64,000 nt of DNA from Chitinophagales bacterium (GCA_026928325.1 JAIXKS010000011.1:2697-66696); one strand, 5' to 3'; positions 7,449-18,126 are shown, counted from the first letter of the stretch. Notes: a model not told the origin generated them from the sequence alone. A program made the numbers and translations.

Positions 7449-10400
7449 ATGTGTGCTAGGACTATTTTTACGTTTGTTTCCTTTTTATTTAATTTTTATT
7501 TATGTGGACAAAATAATGATCTGTACCAAACGGTGAATCCGACTTCATCAGAGGCGCATTATTGTGGCACTGATGAATTACACAAAAACTTGATGAGAAG
7601 CAATGAAGCATACAGAATCAACTTTGAGCGAAATGAAAGAGCTATAGATTCTGTAGTGCGTCAGAGACAAGGTATAAGCAAGCGTATGTCAGATCCGCTA
7701 TATACCATTCCAGTGGTAGTGCATGTGATTCATTTAGGAGAACCGGTAGGAGTAGGTAGCAATATATCTGATGCACAGATATTGGACGCCATCGACGGTC
7801 TGAATGAACGGTATAATAATACCTATGACAGCGGCCAAAGCGTAGATATAGGCATTCAGTTTTGTCTGGCCACGACGGATCCCAATGGCTGCCCCACTAC
7901 AGGTATCAATCGGGTTGATGGTTCTTCTGTTCAAGATTACATTTCAGATGGTATTGCTTGGAATAGTCCGTGTGGTGCTTCAGAGACGGATATAAAAGAT
8001 TTAAGCAGATGGCCGGTGTTGGATTATTACAATATCTGGGTTGTACATAGACTATGCGGAGGATGGACGGGTTATGCATATTATCCTTGGGGAGGGGACT
8101 ATGACGGAACAGTTATTGGTGCTGCATATATGAAATATACATTCAATACTCTTGCACATGAATTGGGGCATGGTTTTAATCTGTATCACACTTTCTTGGG
8201 AGATAATGGTGGCACCAAATGTCCTGATAATAATAATTGTTTGATAGATGGTGATAAAGTATGTGATACATCGCCACATAAAATGGAGGATTGTGGCGAA
8301 GCTAATCCTTGTAGTAATGACCCTTATTGGGATAATACCAGGTATAATCATATGAGCTATTGTAGTGGGAATAGATTTACCGATGGCCAGAGAGAACGAA
8401 TGCGTGCTGCTTGTACAGTATATCCACGTGCAAACCTATTGACATCATCAGGATGTGATCCAAATTGGAGTATTTATTTTACCTCCGATGAGGGGATGTG
8501 TGGTGATGATGATGGTTCTGTGACTGTTAATGTATCTGGTGGAACAGGGTATTCGTTTTTGTGGAGCAATGGTGCCACAACGCAAAGTATAAATAATTTA
8601 TCGGCAGGAACCTATATTGTGACTGTTTCAAATGACATGTGTAATATCATCGATTCAGCCAGAATTTATGATGGCTGCGATAGTAAGTATTTTATAACAA
8701 AGTGGAAATATCAGGAGGCATCGAACCAGCTTAGTTTTTTTGCCCAAACAGATGGTACGGTCGATTATACCTATACTGCCTTGCCATCAGGTAATAGTGG
8801 TAGCGGTAGTTTTAAATTGTTCAGACCGGGACTTGTTACATTGTCGTCCTTAAATATATTAGCTGGAGATACCGTAATATTACAAATGGAGCCTCAATAT
8901 TTGAAACTATTTTATAACTATGATGATATTTTGGGGTATAATCCTGATCGTAATAAATTGATAGATGTAAGTCAGTGGGGTTCTGCTGAATGGATTGACA
9001 TGACTTCAGCCTTTTATGGATGTTCTAATATGAATATGTCCGCTGTGGATATTCCCGATTTGAAATCTGTTCAGAGGATGGAAACAATGTTTTATGAAGC
9101 TAGCTCTTTTAATGGAGATATAGGAGGCTGGGATGTGTCAAATGTTACAAACATGAAATCAATGTTTTATGAAGCTAGCTCTTTTAACGGAGATATAAGT
9201 GGCTGGGACGTGTCAAATGTTACAAATATGGATGCAATGTTTTATGGAGCTAGCTCTTTTAATGGAGATATAGGAGGCTGGGATGTGTCAAATGTTACAA
9301 ATATGGAATCATTGTTTTATGGAGCCAGTTCGTTTAACCAGGATATAGGAAGTTGGGACGTGTCAAATGTTACAAATATGGATTTTATATTCATGAATGC
9401 TAGTAATTTTAACGGAGATATAAGCGGTTGGAGCATGTCAAATGTCACAAGAATGTTAGGAATGTTTGAGGGAGCTAGTTCTTTCAATAGAGATATAGGA
9501 AGTTGGGATGTGTCAAATGTTATTCTTATGGAATCAATGTTTAACAGAGCTAGTTCTTTCAATGGAGATATAAGAGGCTGGGATGTGTCAAAAGTTACAG
9601 ATATGAGTTACATGTTTTATGGAGCGGGTTCGTTTAACCAGGATATAGGGAGTTGGGATGTGTCAAATGTTACAAATATGAAATCAATGTTTTTTGAAGC
9701 TAGCTCTTTTAACCAGGATATAGGAGGCTGGGATGTGTCGCAGGTTCATGATATGAAGTATATGTTTTATTTGGCTACATCGTTTAATCAAAATATTGGT
9801 GGGTGGATCTTGAATGATAATGTTGATTTACAATATATGTTATCTGATTGTGGTTTGGATTGCATTTCCTATTCAGCAACCTTGTCCGGGTGGAAAAACA
9901 GTAATCCGGGCGTTAATGATCGAAGATTAGGTGCTGATGGACTGACATATGATGCAAGTGCTGTATCTGATAGAAATGTATTGATTAATGACCGTGGATG
10001 GATTATAATTGGCGATGTTTTTGTATTGGGCATCTGTGGAGATCCAGCGGGTAACTTTACTACCAAATGGATATTTGATTTGCCTGCAAGTCAACTTAAT
10101 TTTTTTGCACATACTACCGATGCTGTCAATTATACCTATACTGCATCACCATCAGGAAATAGTGGTAGTGGAAGTTTTAGTATGATGACATCCGGGCTTG
10201 TTACACTTACTTCATTAAAAATATCTGCTGGTGATACTGTCACGTTAAGTATAGAACCTCATCGTTTAAAGAAATTCTATAGTGGAGCAGGAAGCCCGGA
10301 TTGTAATAAATTAATTGATGTTAGTCAATGGGGATATTGTCAATGGTCTAGTATGAATCAGGCCTTTCGTGAATGCTCAAATTTGAAAGTCTCTGCAACA

Positions 10401-11279
10401 GATATCCCTGATTTGCGAAATGTTACAGATATGTATTATATGTTTAGTGATGCAAGTTCTTTCAATGCAGATATAAGTGGCTGGGATGTGTCAAATGTTA
10501 CAAATATGAGTGGAATGTTCAATGGAGCAAACTCTTTTAATGGAAATATCGGAAGGTGGGATGTATCAAATGTTAGATATATGAGTTACATGTTTAGTGA
10601 TGCGAGTTCTTTCAATGGAAATATCGGAGGCTGGGATGTATCAAAAGTTACAGATATGGATTACGTGTTTTATGGAGCAGGTTCGTTTAACCAGGATATA
10701 GGAAGTTGGGATGTGTCAAATGTTACAAATATGAGTGGAATGTTTTCAGGGGCTGTGTCATTCAATCAATCGATAGGAGACTGGGAATTAAATCCTTCAG
10801 TTGATCTGGTAAATATGTTGGATCAAAGTGGAATGGAATGTGCCATTTATAGTGCTATGCTTAAAGATTGGGCGCAGAAAAACAACCATCTTACTGATCG
10901 CACACTAGGTGCTGATGGTTTATATTTTGGGACAAATGTGATACAATTTAGAGATAGTTTGATCAACCGCGGTTGGACCATCACAGGAGATGTCGCATCA
11001 CAGGAGAAGTGTGGTACTACCTCTGTTGCTGAAACTACATACTTGCCAGTCACTATACATCCTAATCCTGTGGTATCCAATCTGTATCTGATGACAGACG
11101 GCCTAGTCATTGATAGCTATATCATCAGCAATATACAGGGACAGACGGTACGACCGGAGCAGGTCATATCCGCTTCCGTGGCTACTATTGATGTAGCAGA
11201 TTTGGCCGGAGGTATTTATATCCTGACTATAAAAGCAGGAGACAAGATCTATCATAGTCGGTTTGTTAAAGCGGGATAG
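7449..11279 (+). CDS. secreted M43-family metalloprotease with two BspA-like DUF285 repeat blocks and T9SS type A sorting domain
   Basis: A 1276-residue mosaic. A signal peptide (1-20) is followed by a pappalysin-like M43 domain: zinc motif [11 protein letters not shown] (H237, E238, H241, H247) and Met-turn NHMSY (M302). A SprB-type repeat (about 340-405) follows. Then two homologous modules (from residue 415, and from about residue 868), each a conserved 130-residue lead-in followed by 25-residue DUF285 units of the type MFYGASSFN[14 protein letters not shown]: ten units from residue 547 and five from 998. The end (from about 1204, [11 protein letters not shown] to the last residues) is a type A sorting domain. 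DUF285 repeats are surface beta-structures seen in BspA-like adhesins. Probably a surface or extracellular protease that binds other proteins or cells (inference). Confidence 0.9.
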   Translation: MCARTIFTFVSFLFNFYLCGQNNDLYQTVNPTSSEAHYCGTDELHKNLMRSNEAYRINFERNERAIDSVVRQRQGISKRMSDPLYTIPVVVHVIHLGEPVGVGSNISDAQILDAIDGLNERYNNTYDSGQSVDIGIQFCLATTDPNGCPTTGINRVDGSSVQDYISDGIAWNSPCGASETDIKDLSRWPVLDYYNIWVVHRLCGGWTGYAYYPWGGDYDGTVIGAAYMKYTFNTLAHELGHGFNLYHTFLGDNGGTKCPDNNNCLIDGDKVCDTSPHKMEDCGEANPCSNDPYWDNTRYNHMSYCSGNRFTDGQRERMRAACTVYPRANLLTSSGCDPNWSIYFTSDEGMCGDDDGSVTVNVSGGTGYSFLWSNGATTQSINNLSAGTYIVTVSNDMCNIIDSARIYDGCDSKYFITKWKYQEASNQLSFFAQTDGTVDYTYTALPSGNSGSGSFKLFRPGLVTLSSLNILAGDTVILQMEPQYLKLFYNYDDILGYNPDRNKLIDVSQWGSAEWIDMTSAFYGCSNMNMSAVDIPDLKSVQRMETMFYEASSFNGDIGGWDVSNVTNMKSMFYEASSFNGDISGWDVSNVTNMDAMFYGASSFNGDIGGWDVSNVTNMESLFYGASSFNQDIGSWDVSNVTNMDFIFMNASNFNGDISGWSMSNVTRMLGMFEGASSFNRDIGSWDVSNVILMESMFNRASSFNGDIRGWDVSKVTDMSYMFYGAGSFNQDIGSWDVSNVTNMKSMFFEASSFNQDIGGWDVSQVHDMKYMFYLATSFNQNIGGWILNDNVDLQYMLSDCGLDCISYSATLSGWKNSNPGVNDRRLGADGLTYDASAVSDRNVLINDRGWIIIGDVFVLGICGDPAGNFTTKWIFDLPASQLNFFAHTTDAVNYTYTASPSGNSGSGSFSMMTSGLVTLTSLKISAGDTVTLSIEPHRLKKFYSGAGSPDCNKLIDVSQWGYCQWSSMNQAFRECSNLKVSATDIPDLRNVTDMYYMFSDASSFNADISGWDVSNVTNMSGMFNGANSFNGNIGRWDVSNVRYMSYMFSDASSFNGNIGGWDVSKVTDMDYVFYGAGSFNQDIGSWDVSNVTNMSGMFSGAVSFNQSIGDWELNPSVDLVNMLDQSGMECAIYSAMLKDWAQKNNHLTDRTLGADGLYFGTNVIQFRDSLINRGWTITGDVASQEKCGTTSVAETTYLPVTIHPNPVVSNLYLMTDGLVIDSYIISNIQGQTVRPEQVISASVATIDVADLAGGIYILTIKAGDKIYHSRFVKAG
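9087..9836 (+). repeat. ten tandem 75-bp DUF285-coding units
   Basis: In-frame tandem units of 75 bp, each encoding one 25-residue DUF285 repeat. Several neighbours are almost identical at DNA level (for example around 9100, 9175 and 9250), which implies recent unequal exchange. Confidence 0.85.
10440..10814 (+). repeat. five tandem 75-bp DUF285-coding units
   Basis: The second block of the same 25-codon units, half as long as the first block. The lead-in before it (from about 10054) is a diverged copy of the lead-in before block 1 (from 8691). Confidence 0.85.
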
Positions 11280-11306
11280 TAGGAGTATTGATAAAAAATT
11301 GATTTT

Positions 11307-11343
11307 TAATACTTAAAAGAAAAGTAGTATTAATAGGTTAATT
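11307..11343 (+). repeat. 37-bp hairpin repeat, copy 2
   Basis: Matches 6955-6991 with two mismatches. The stem here is 8 bp (TTAATACT / AGTATTAA). It lies between two T9SS-cargo genes, 28 bp after one stop codon and 60 bp before the next start. Confidence 0.55.
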
Positions 11344-11402
11344 AACAATATGCTGGGCAAGGTAGCCATTTATTTTACGGCATTTAAAATAAAAAATATA
11401 AA

Positions 11403-13538
11403 ATGAGGAATAATATTTTCATTTGGTTTCTACTGCCTATTAATATAGTATTGGGGCAAAATACTTGGTACGATTTGTACAATGAGCATAAGGAGAATAT
11501 CCTAACAAGTTTAAAGTTGCAAGAAAATACAATATTTGTATCGAGGGTCTCACCAGGTATGACAGAATCAAATCCTTTTTTGTCAACTGATGTCGTGTCA
11601 TTTGATTTAAATGGTAATGTATCAGGTCGGTTAATGTTCAATGAGTTAATCCCTGCTAAGTATGATGCATGGGGTTATAGATATGCCTATGGAAGACTTC
11701 AGCTACTCGATAAAAATTTAATTATTAGTGGACATATTACAGATCGAAATTTAGAAACAAAGTGCCATGTTTTTTCGACAGATTTAGAGGAAAATAAAAG
11801 TTTTAGTATATTCTCTGTTGATGGGATAATAACAGGCAATGAGGGTATATGTGTAGATGATTCGATTTTGTATATTTATGGTTTGTTATTAAAAGATAAT
11901 GTGGATTATGCGAATGTTATAAAATACAACATGAATCAACAAACGATAATATGGGATAAAATATACAAAAAGGGGATAAAGCAAAATCAAATTTGGGACT
12001 TCAAAAAGACTCATGATGGCAATTTTATTTTTATAAACTACCACTCTGACGCTTATGCAGGTTCCGGAGGGAATTCAGGATATCAGATTGTAAAGATAGA
12101 TCCTTCAGGAGCTATATTGGATACATTTAGCTATAAAGACCCAACTATAGATAGGCAAAATATATTAATAAGTAAAGAAGGAAATATTTATTATACTACG
12201 CAAAACAACCCATTCGATCATATCATTCCAACCAATGGACGTATCAATAAACTTTCAATAGATATGGATACAGTACTATGGAGCCTTGAACTACCGTCAA
12301 ATGCTTTTACTGACGGTAACAAATATAGGATATTTGATTATTTTCAGGCAGCAAACGGAGATATTATGGCTTGCGGCACAGTATGGTATATGCCCGGTGA
12401 ACCATTGAAGGCAGGTCTGAATGCTGGTTGGAATGGATTTTTGGCAAGAGTGAGTCAATCGGGAGAATTAATTTGGATTCGAAATTATAGATTATTCAAT
12501 ACACATACAAAGCTTCCAAGATCAGAATTTGGAGACTTTAGATCAGGGCAGTTAGTAAGTATTGCCGAGACAGAAGATGGTCATTTTATTTTAGGAGGTA
12601 CAGCAGGCTACACTAATACTCAGAGATTTGGACTTGGGGTTGAGGATACGATTTCTTCCTTATGGATTATGGTTGTGGATGGTATGGGCTGTATTGATGG
12701 AGAGGAATGTGAGGATGTCATACATTTGAGTGAGAAGAAGATGAATAATAATCATCAGATTGGAGATACGTGGTATTATGAAACTGAAGCTTATTTTGGA
12801 GGAGGTAACAGTAGTTTTTCCTACAAATCATTTTCTATTCAGGACACATTGTTTGATGGTACATATAATAAATATGTGCTAAATACGCAGGATACATTTT
12901 ATATGGATAACAGTAAGATGTACTTTTGGGATTGGCATTTTAAAGAATATATCATGTATTATGATTTTAAGGCTACTGAACCTTATGATGTGAAATATTA
13001 CAATCAATTTAATAATACAGAAGAAATAGCAACAATAATCATAGACTCTATTTCCTATATGCATTTTGGAAATGATTCGCTGAAGGTACAACATATACAT
13101 ATATTGAATAGTGGTACCTATGAAAATTATCATGAAGTAGTGTATGAAGGAATTGGTGCCGGACATTATGACATAAAATTTTTATTAGGATGTGGATTTT
13201 GTGATAATAATCCCATTACAACACATCTGAGATGTTTTACAAATCAAGAAATGACCTATCAGTTTGTCTCGTATGCTTGTGATAGTACATGGTTGATAAG
13301 TAATACTGTTGAAAGTGCCGAAGATAAAATTTTAACATTTCCTAATCCAGCAGAAGGGACAGTGTTTATCAAAGGTGTAATCGGAGATATCCCTTATGAA
13401 GTTTATACTGTCGATGGTCGGTTAATTCAGCATGGTATCATGGTTAACCAATCATTAAATTTAGACGCATCTGGGGTTTTTATTCTCAGATTATTCCAAA
13501 ACGGTGTGTGGATTAATAGGAGGATAGTGAATATGTAA
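11403..13538 (+). CDS. secreted T9SS type A sorting domain-containing protein, function unknown
   Basis: A 711-residue protein with an N-terminal signal (residues 1-19, ending LGQN). Residues ~25-435 consist of repeated segments such as ISGHITDR, FILGGTAGYT, KTHDGNFIFI and MACGTVWYMPGE, resembling beta-propeller-like repeats of secreted Bacteroidota proteins, each with a G-G-T/D-G-x-F turn. A cysteine-rich pair (CIDGEECEDV) separates this from a second beta-rich part. The end (about 646 onwards, FPNPAEGTVFI to the C-terminus) is a T9SS type A sorting domain. It lies in the same orientation as the M43 protein, 123 bp apart. The molecular function is not recognised. Confidence 0.83.
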   Translation: MRNNIFIWFLLPINIVLGQNTWYDLYNEHKENILTSLKLQENTIFVSRVSPGMTESNPFLSTDVVSFDLNGNVSGRLMFNELIPAKYDAWGYRYAYGRLQLLDKNLIISGHITDRNLETKCHVFSTDLEENKSFSIFSVDGIITGNEGICVDDSILYIYGLLLKDNVDYANVIKYNMNQQTIIWDKIYKKGIKQNQIWDFKKTHDGNFIFINYHSDAYAGSGGNSGYQIVKIDPSGAILDTFSYKDPTIDRQNILISKEGNIYYTTQNNPFDHIIPTNGRINKLSIDMDTVLWSLELPSNAFTDGNKYRIFDYFQAANGDIMACGTVWYMPGEPLKAGLNAGWNGFLARVSQSGELIWIRNYRLFNTHTKLPRSEFGDFRSGQLVSIAETEDGHFILGGTAGYTNTQRFGLGVEDTISSLWIMVVDGMGCIDGEECEDVIHLSEKKMNNNHQIGDTWYYETEAYFGGGNSSFSYKSFSIQDTLFDGTYNKYVLNTQDTFYMDNSKMYFWDWHFKEYIMYYDFKATEPYDVKYYNQFNNTEEIATIIIDSISYMHFGNDSLKVQHIHILNSGTYENYHEVVYEGIGAGHYDIKFLLGCGFCDNNPITTHLRCFTNQEMTYQFVSYACDSTWLISNTVESAEDKILTFPNPAEGTVFIKGVIGDIPYEVYTVDGRLIQHGIMVNQSLNLDASGVFILRLFQNGVWINRRIVNM

Positions 13539-13768
13539 TTCTAAAATGATATACATTTTTTCTAAGTTGTCGAATAAATTGAATAATCAAACTTAATTTT
13601 TTAGAGGTTTGTAATATGTTGTAATTGAAGAAATTTTTTAAATAGATATCATTTATGCATGATGAATCGGAATTTCATTTGGGCTATTCTTTTTGATAAT
13701 TTTCATGTTGAATTATTGTATTTTAAGTGAAATATACATCTTTAAATATTTTTGCCGATAAAAGTCAT

Positions 13769-13776
13769 TATCTTTG
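13769..13776 (+). promoter_or_regulatory. candidate -7 box (TATCTTTG) for pheS
   Basis: TATCTTTG matches the Bacteroidota -7 consensus and is 24 bp before the ATG at 13800. A TTTG at 13751-13754 is closer than the usual -33 spacing. Confidence 0.4.
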
Positions 13777-13799
13777 CAGGCTGAAAGATTATTAAATAT

Positions 13800-14837
13800 A
13801 TGTCATCTGAAATTTTTGATAAAGTTCAAAGGGTGTTAACCGCCTTGCAAGAACAAAATATTGAGCGTGCTCAAGACTTGGAAGCATTCCGAGTGAAGTA
13901 TGTTGGTTCTAAAAATGAAATAAAGGCTCTATTTGGAGAAATCAAAAATGTAGCCAACGAACGCAAGAAGGAATTTGGTCAGCTTTTAAACGATGTTAAG
14001 CAGGCAGCCGAAGAAAAATATAATCACTGGAAAGAAAAGTTGGAAGGTGAATCAGGAGGAGAAGATGATATCGCAATCGACTTGACTGCACCTACAGCTG
14101 CCATTCCACTAGGTTCAAGACATCCGGTTTCTATTATTTTAAATCGAATCATTCATATTTTTGAGCGTATAGGTTTTACGGTAGCTGAGGAGCGGGAGAT
14201 AGAAGATGACTGGCACAATTTTACGGCTATGAATACGCCGGAAGATCACCCGGCCAGAGACATGCAAGATACATTTTACTTGAAGGATTCAACCAATGAA
14301 TTGTTGCGAACGCACACTTCTTCAGTTCAGGCGCGTATCATGAAAAATCAAAAACCTCCTATTCGCATCATTGCACCGGGCAGGGTGTATAGGAATGAAA
14401 CGATTTCTTCAAGATCTCATTGTCAATTTCACCAAGTAGAAGGTTTGTACATAGATAAAGATGTTTCATTTGCAGATTTGAAACAGACCTTGTTGTATTT
14501 TGCCCGAGAAATGTATGGGCCGAAAACAGATATTCGTTTACGCCCGAGTTTTTTCCCATTTACAGAGCCGAGTGCCGAGATGGACGTATATTGGGGCTTG
14601 AATAACGAGGATGACTACCGAATCACGAAGGGTACCGGATGGTTGGAAATCTTAGGTTGTGGTATGGTCGATCCCAATGTGTTGGAAAACTGTGGCATTG
14701 ATCCGGATGTTTATAGTGGATTTGCCTTTGGTATGGGTATCGAACGCCAGGCGATGCTTCAGCACAAGATAACAGATATCCGACAACTCTTTCAAAACGA
14801 CACACGGTTCTTAAAGCAATTTAGTGGTGTGATTTAA
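13800..14837 (+). CDS. pheS: phenylalanine--tRNA ligase alpha subunit
   Basis: A 345-residue class II synthetase subunit; PheS charges tRNA-Phe as an alpha2-beta2 enzyme with PheT. An N-terminal coiled-coil tRNA-binding arm (about 1-90) is followed by the catalytic core with motif 2 (GRVYRNETISSRSHCQFHQ) and motif 3 near the end (FAFGMGIERQAML). The length is typical of bacterial PheS. No pheT is adjacent in this window, which is common in Bacteroidota. The stop codon overlaps the start of the next gene by one base (TAATG). Confidence 0.96.
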   Translation: MSSEIFDKVQRVLTALQEQNIERAQDLEAFRVKYVGSKNEIKALFGEIKNVANERKKEFGQLLNDVKQAAEEKYNHWKEKLEGESGGEDDIAIDLTAPTAAIPLGSRHPVSIILNRIIHIFERIGFTVAEEREIEDDWHNFTAMNTPEDHPARDMQDTFYLKDSTNELLRTHTSSVQARIMKNQKPPIRIIAPGRVYRNETISSRSHCQFHQVEGLYIDKDVSFADLKQTLLYFAREMYGPKTDIRLRPSFFPFTEPSAEMDVYWGLNNEDDYRITKGTGWLEILGCGMVDPNVLENCGIDPDVYSGFAFGMGIERQAMLQHKITDIRQLFQNDTRFLKQFSGVI

Positions 14838-15691
14838 TGAGTATCAATAGAAACAAGGCCATCCTGATGACGGTGGCTGCGGCCGCTTTCTGGAGTACAG
14901 GAGGGCTGATTATTAAGTTGTTGCCACAGGATGCTTTTACGATCCTATTTTATAGGAGCCTTTATGCAGCGATACTTTTTGTGTTTATCTTTGGCAAGCA
15001 ACTGAAATTAATCAATAAAATTTCAATTGTCAGCAGCTTGTTTTATGCACCTTTGCTGATTCTATTTGTTTCTGCAACCAAATTGACGACTGCTGCAAAT
15101 GCTATTTTTTTACAATACACAGCGCCTGCTTTTGTACTGCTGTTGGAGCCCTATTTTAATAAAGTTAAACTTACCAAAATCAATATTTTTACGGTGATCC
15201 TGTGTTTTATCGGGATGTGCCTCTTTTTTGTTGAACAGTTTTCACGACCTGAAAACTGGTTGGGCATTTGGCTGGCGTTGCTTAGTGGTGTAGTCTTGGC
15301 CGGATTGCTGATTTCCCAAAAGATGAATCACGCTGATTTTCAACCTGGTGCCGTGTTTTATGGGAATTTATTGGTTTGCCTTTTTACCTTGCCTCATGTG
15401 TTGCAAGTTCCTGCGCCGAGTATGGTAGAGCATGCTTACTTATTGTTACTTGGTTTTGGACAATTGGGATTAGGATATGCACTGTTTGTCTATGGTCAAA
15501 AGTACCTACCTGCGTTAGATAGTTCCTTGATTGGGATGCTGGAGCCGATCCTCAATCCGGTATGGGTATATTTTGGATATGGAGAATATCCGGGGCATTG
15601 GGCGGTGATAGGAGGTGTCATTATAATAGGTGCATTGGTACTTAGGATGTACTTGGTCGAAGGTAAAACCAAGACTATAGCCTCGAGTTGA
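14837..15691 (+). CDS. EamA/DMT family transporter
   Basis: A 284-residue inner-membrane protein with about ten hydrophobic segments arranged as two EamA repeats (roughly residues 8-135 and 148-277). The first repeat carries AAAFWSTGGLIIK and the second GLLISQKMNH. Such drug/metabolite transporters export amino acids or metabolites; the substrate cannot be told from sequence. The start ATG overlaps the pheS stop codon, so translation is probably coupled. Confidence 0.9.
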   Translation: MSINRNKAILMTVAAAAFWSTGGLIIKLLPQDAFTILFYRSLYAAILFVFIFGKQLKLINKISIVSSLFYAPLLILFVSATKLTTAANAIFLQYTAPAFVLLLEPYFNKVKLTKINIFTVILCFIGMCLFFVEQFSRPENWLGIWLALLSGVVLAGLLISQKMNHADFQPGAVFYGNLLVCLFTLPHVLQVPAPSMVEHAYLLLLGFGQLGLGYALFVYGQKYLPALDSSLIGMLEPILNPVWVYFGYGEYPGHWAVIGGVIIIGALVLRMYLVEGKTKTIASS

Positions 15692-15811
15692 CAATCTACT
15701 TGTAAAGCTCAATTCAAGATATAGCTGGCAATATTTTTCAATGGGTTAGGGGTGAAATAATCACAAATGTTTCGATATTTGATTAGCTTTGCTGCGTCAA
15801 AAAGTAGAAAA

Positions 15812-16204
15812 ATGGTCAAATTCAGATATACAATTTTGTACGTAGCGGACGTGAATCAATCTATAGAGTTTTACGAGAAGTCTTTTGGCTTTGTTCGGAG
15901 ATTTGTAACACCTGAAAACGATTATGGAGAACTAGAGACAGGACAAACTACCATTTCTTTTGCCTCTATGGAACTCGCTAATTCTAACTTTAAGGGTGGT
16001 TTTATACCAAATGATTTGAAACAAAAGCCTTTTGCAACCGAATTGGGTTTTATAACGGAGGATGTCCATAAGATAGTGGAAGTTGCACTACAGCATGGCG
16101 CCACAATTTTGGAAGCGCCCAAACAAAAACCTTGGGGACAAACTGTTGCTTATCTCAGAGATATTAATGGGTTTTTGATAGAGATATGCACGCCAATGGA
16201 CTAA
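15812..16204 (+). CDS. VOC family protein (glyoxalase/bleomycin resistance-like)
   Basis: A 130-residue vicinal-oxygen-chelate protein with two beta-alpha-beta-beta-beta units: KFRYTILYVADVNQSIEFYE, then ATELGFITEDVHKIVEVALQHGA and a final DINGFLIEIC. The position that supplies the last metal-ligand Glu in this family is conserved (LIEIC). The start at 15812 is preferred because the family begins at MVKFRYTI; a longer frame from 15767 adds 15 residues without family character. The specific reaction is unknown. Confidence 0.85.
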   Translation: MVKFRYTILYVADVNQSIEFYEKSFGFVRRFVTPENDYGELETGQTTISFASMELANSNFKGGFIPNDLKQKPFATELGFITEDVHKIVEVALQHGATILEAPKQKPWGQTVAYLRDINGFLIEICTPMD

Positions 16205-16211
16205 TTTGTGG

Positions 16212-16538
16212 TTAATTGGATACCATCTTTAGCCCGATAATGGAGCCTATGAGTGTTGTGATAAATAATATGCGCAAAAAAGTAGCAGGCTCTTTAAATA
16301 CAAGGATCCCAACTAAAACTGTTCCGACAGCGCCAATCCCAGTCCATACCGCATAAGCGGTGCCTATGGGTAGGGTTTGAGTTGCTTTTACCAAAAGAAC
16401 CATACTCATGGTCAAGGTTATGATGAAACCAGCATACCAAAAATACACGTCATTTCCTGTGGCTGTTTTTGCTTTTCCTAAGCAGGACGCAAAGGCTACT
16501 TCAAATAATCCAGCGATGATTAAAAGAATCCAATTCAT
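16212..16538 (-). CDS. SMR family transporter, SugE/Gdx-like
   Basis: A 108-residue, four-helix small multidrug resistance protein. The essential membrane Glu is present at GLFEVAFA (E14), and the stretch GTAYAVWTGIGAVGT is the one typical of the SugE/Gdx branch, whose characterised members export guanidinium by proton exchange, rather than of EmrE. These proteins work as antiparallel dimers. It converges with the VOC gene, with only 7 bp between the two stops. I see no guanidine riboswitch-like structure upstream. Confidence 0.88.
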   Translation of the reverse strand: MNWILLIIAGLFEVAFASCLGKAKTATGNDVYFWYAGFIITLTMSMVLLVKATQTLPIGTAYAVWTGIGAVGTVLVGILVFKEPATFLRILFITTLIGSIIGLKMVSN

Positions 16539-16712
16539 GGGTTATTCTATTTTTGAACAAAATTCAGCAATATTAGCGATTTTTTACCATTTTAAGGTTT
16601 TTATTTGATATTTATACCGTATGGAATCGTCAATGACGAGCCATTGGTCTCTATTTTTCGTAAATTATCTACTTTATAAGATCCACGCGAACTTGAGTTT
16701 TGAATTTCTGCA

Positions 16713-17873
16713 TTATTGTTTAATAAATTTTGATGTTTTCCCATTTGTCAAGTCTTTTAAAAAGTAGATTCCATGCTCTAAATGATGGATGTCTATTTCT
16801 GAATTTTTACTAACTTTTTGGGTTAGAAGAACCTCGCCTAATACATTTACGATGGCTATAGAGGTAACATGATCCGTATTGATACATAAGATATCATTGC
16901 ATGGATTGGGATATATGCTGATGGTTGCATTTGTAAATGGTTGTTCATGTATCAGCGTAGCAGGATTTCGCTCGAAGCTGTTGAAAAATCTCCATATTTC
17001 TTTTGACGCATTAATATCTTGATTGGTAGCTTCCCAAAAATTAATAGGAAACGAACCCGGCCAAGTATGTCCTCCGGCTGCGATTCTAAATAACTCGACG
17101 GTTGTTCCTGATAGTCCTCCCGAATAAATACTATGAATCGCTGTACAATTGTCAAAAGTATTAATATCCGGAACGTTTTGGACTATTGGTGTCGGGTTGC
17201 ATTGGTTGTGACGAACCCAAAATTGAATTATTGTATCTACAGCAACCATGTTTATTCCAAGATTTGGGCCACCGTTGTAAGGTACAGTATAATCTGAATC
17301 TCCATGAATTTGCATGATAGGCATGGGTCTATCTGGATTGCATTGGCTTCCGTTGACGCCATATTGAACGTCATTCATAGTGCCCGATACGGAGGCAATC
17401 GCGGTAATTTTTTGACTTAGTTCACAAGCTAGCGTGTGGCTCATAAATCCTCCATTGCTAAATCCCGTAGCATATACACGATTGGGATTGATGCGATAAC
17501 GAGCAATTAAAGAATCGATGAGATTTGACAAAAACGATACGTCATTAATACCTATAGGTTGAAATTTAGCATTCCAATACGTGTTTAATGTACCCGGAAA
17601 AAAAGAGCCTTGTGGATAAACGATCAGAAAATTAGCGGTATCGGCTATCGGCATAAAATTAGTATAGGATTGCTGTTGCGTAGCATTACTAGTATATCCA
17701 TGCATATTTATAATCAATGGTCGTAAAGTGTTGTCGCTATAATATTTTGCTGGAATATACAATCTATACCCTCGTTGGATACCATTAGCTACAAGGGTGT
17801 CGGTAATCGTAGCTTGTGCAGACAGACTACCTATCCCAACGCAAATAAGGAAGCAAAGAATAAGTCGTTTCAT
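16713..17873 (-). CDS. secreted PHB depolymerase-like esterase with T9SS type A sorting domain
   Basis: A 386-residue alpha/beta hydrolase of the LpqC / poly(3-hydroxybutyrate) depolymerase-like family, which also includes feruloyl and acetylxylan esterases. The signal peptide MKRLILCFLICVGIGSLSAQ is cut near residue 20. The nucleophile box is GFSNGGF, the acid is in HGDSDYTVPY and the histidine in AAGGHTWPG. After about residue 305 (SIYPNPCNDILCIN) comes a T9SS type A sorting domain ending in KFIKQ. The ATG at 17873 is chosen over 17888 because it starts the signal peptide directly. The substrate is probably a polymer or plant-type ester; this is uncertain. Confidence 0.9.
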   Translation of the reverse strand: MKRLILCFLICVGIGSLSAQATITDTLVANGIQRGYRLYIPAKYYSDNTLRPLIINMHGYTSNATQQQSYTNFMPIADTANFLIVYPQGSFFPGTLNTYWNAKFQPIGINDVSFLSNLIDSLIARYRINPNRVYATGFSNGGFMSHTLACELSQKITAIASVSGTMNDVQYGVNGSQCNPDRPMPIMQIHGDSDYTVPYNGGPNLGINMVAVDTIIQFWVRHNQCNPTPIVQNVPDINTFDNCTAIHSIYSGGLSGTTVELFRIAAGGHTWPGSFPINFWEATNQDINASKEIWRFFNSFERNPATLIHEQPFTNATISIYPNPCNDILCINTDHVTSIAIVNVLGEVLLTQKVSKNSEIDIHHLEHGIYFLKDLTNGKTSKFIKQ

Positions 17874-18085
17874 GAATAAAAATATCAATACAAAGATAAA
17901 AGATATTATGTGGACCGCCGGATTTTTTTATCAAAGTTTTTTTGGTATTTATATTTGAAAAATACCGAAATTACCACATTCCATCTATATACCCAATGGT
18001 CAGTAAGGCGTGTAAATAAGATTTTTAAAAGATAGGCTTAGGGCAGTAGGGTAGTTCGGGCTTGGACCAATGGATGAGAGAGAAA

Positions 18086-18126
18086 CTAAAAATGCCCTTT
18101 AAACAAGGTTCAAAGGGCATTTTTAG
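18086..18126 (-). terminator. strong hairpin terminator after tRNA-Gln
   Basis: A perfect 15-bp stem (CTAAAAATGCCCTTT / AAAGGGCATTTTTAG) with an 11-nt loop, directly downstream of the tRNA on the minus strand. A/T tracts are built into the stem on both sides, so it could act in both directions. Confidence 0.85.

Noticed and set aside
9087-10814. CRISPR-like regular repeats
   Set aside because: The 75-bp periodicity is in-frame coding DUF285 repeats without unique spacers between identical repeats.
17944-17966. GGTATTT/AAATACC hairpin upstream of the esterase gene
   Set aside because: Seven-base A/T-rich stem without T tract; expected by chance in this composition.
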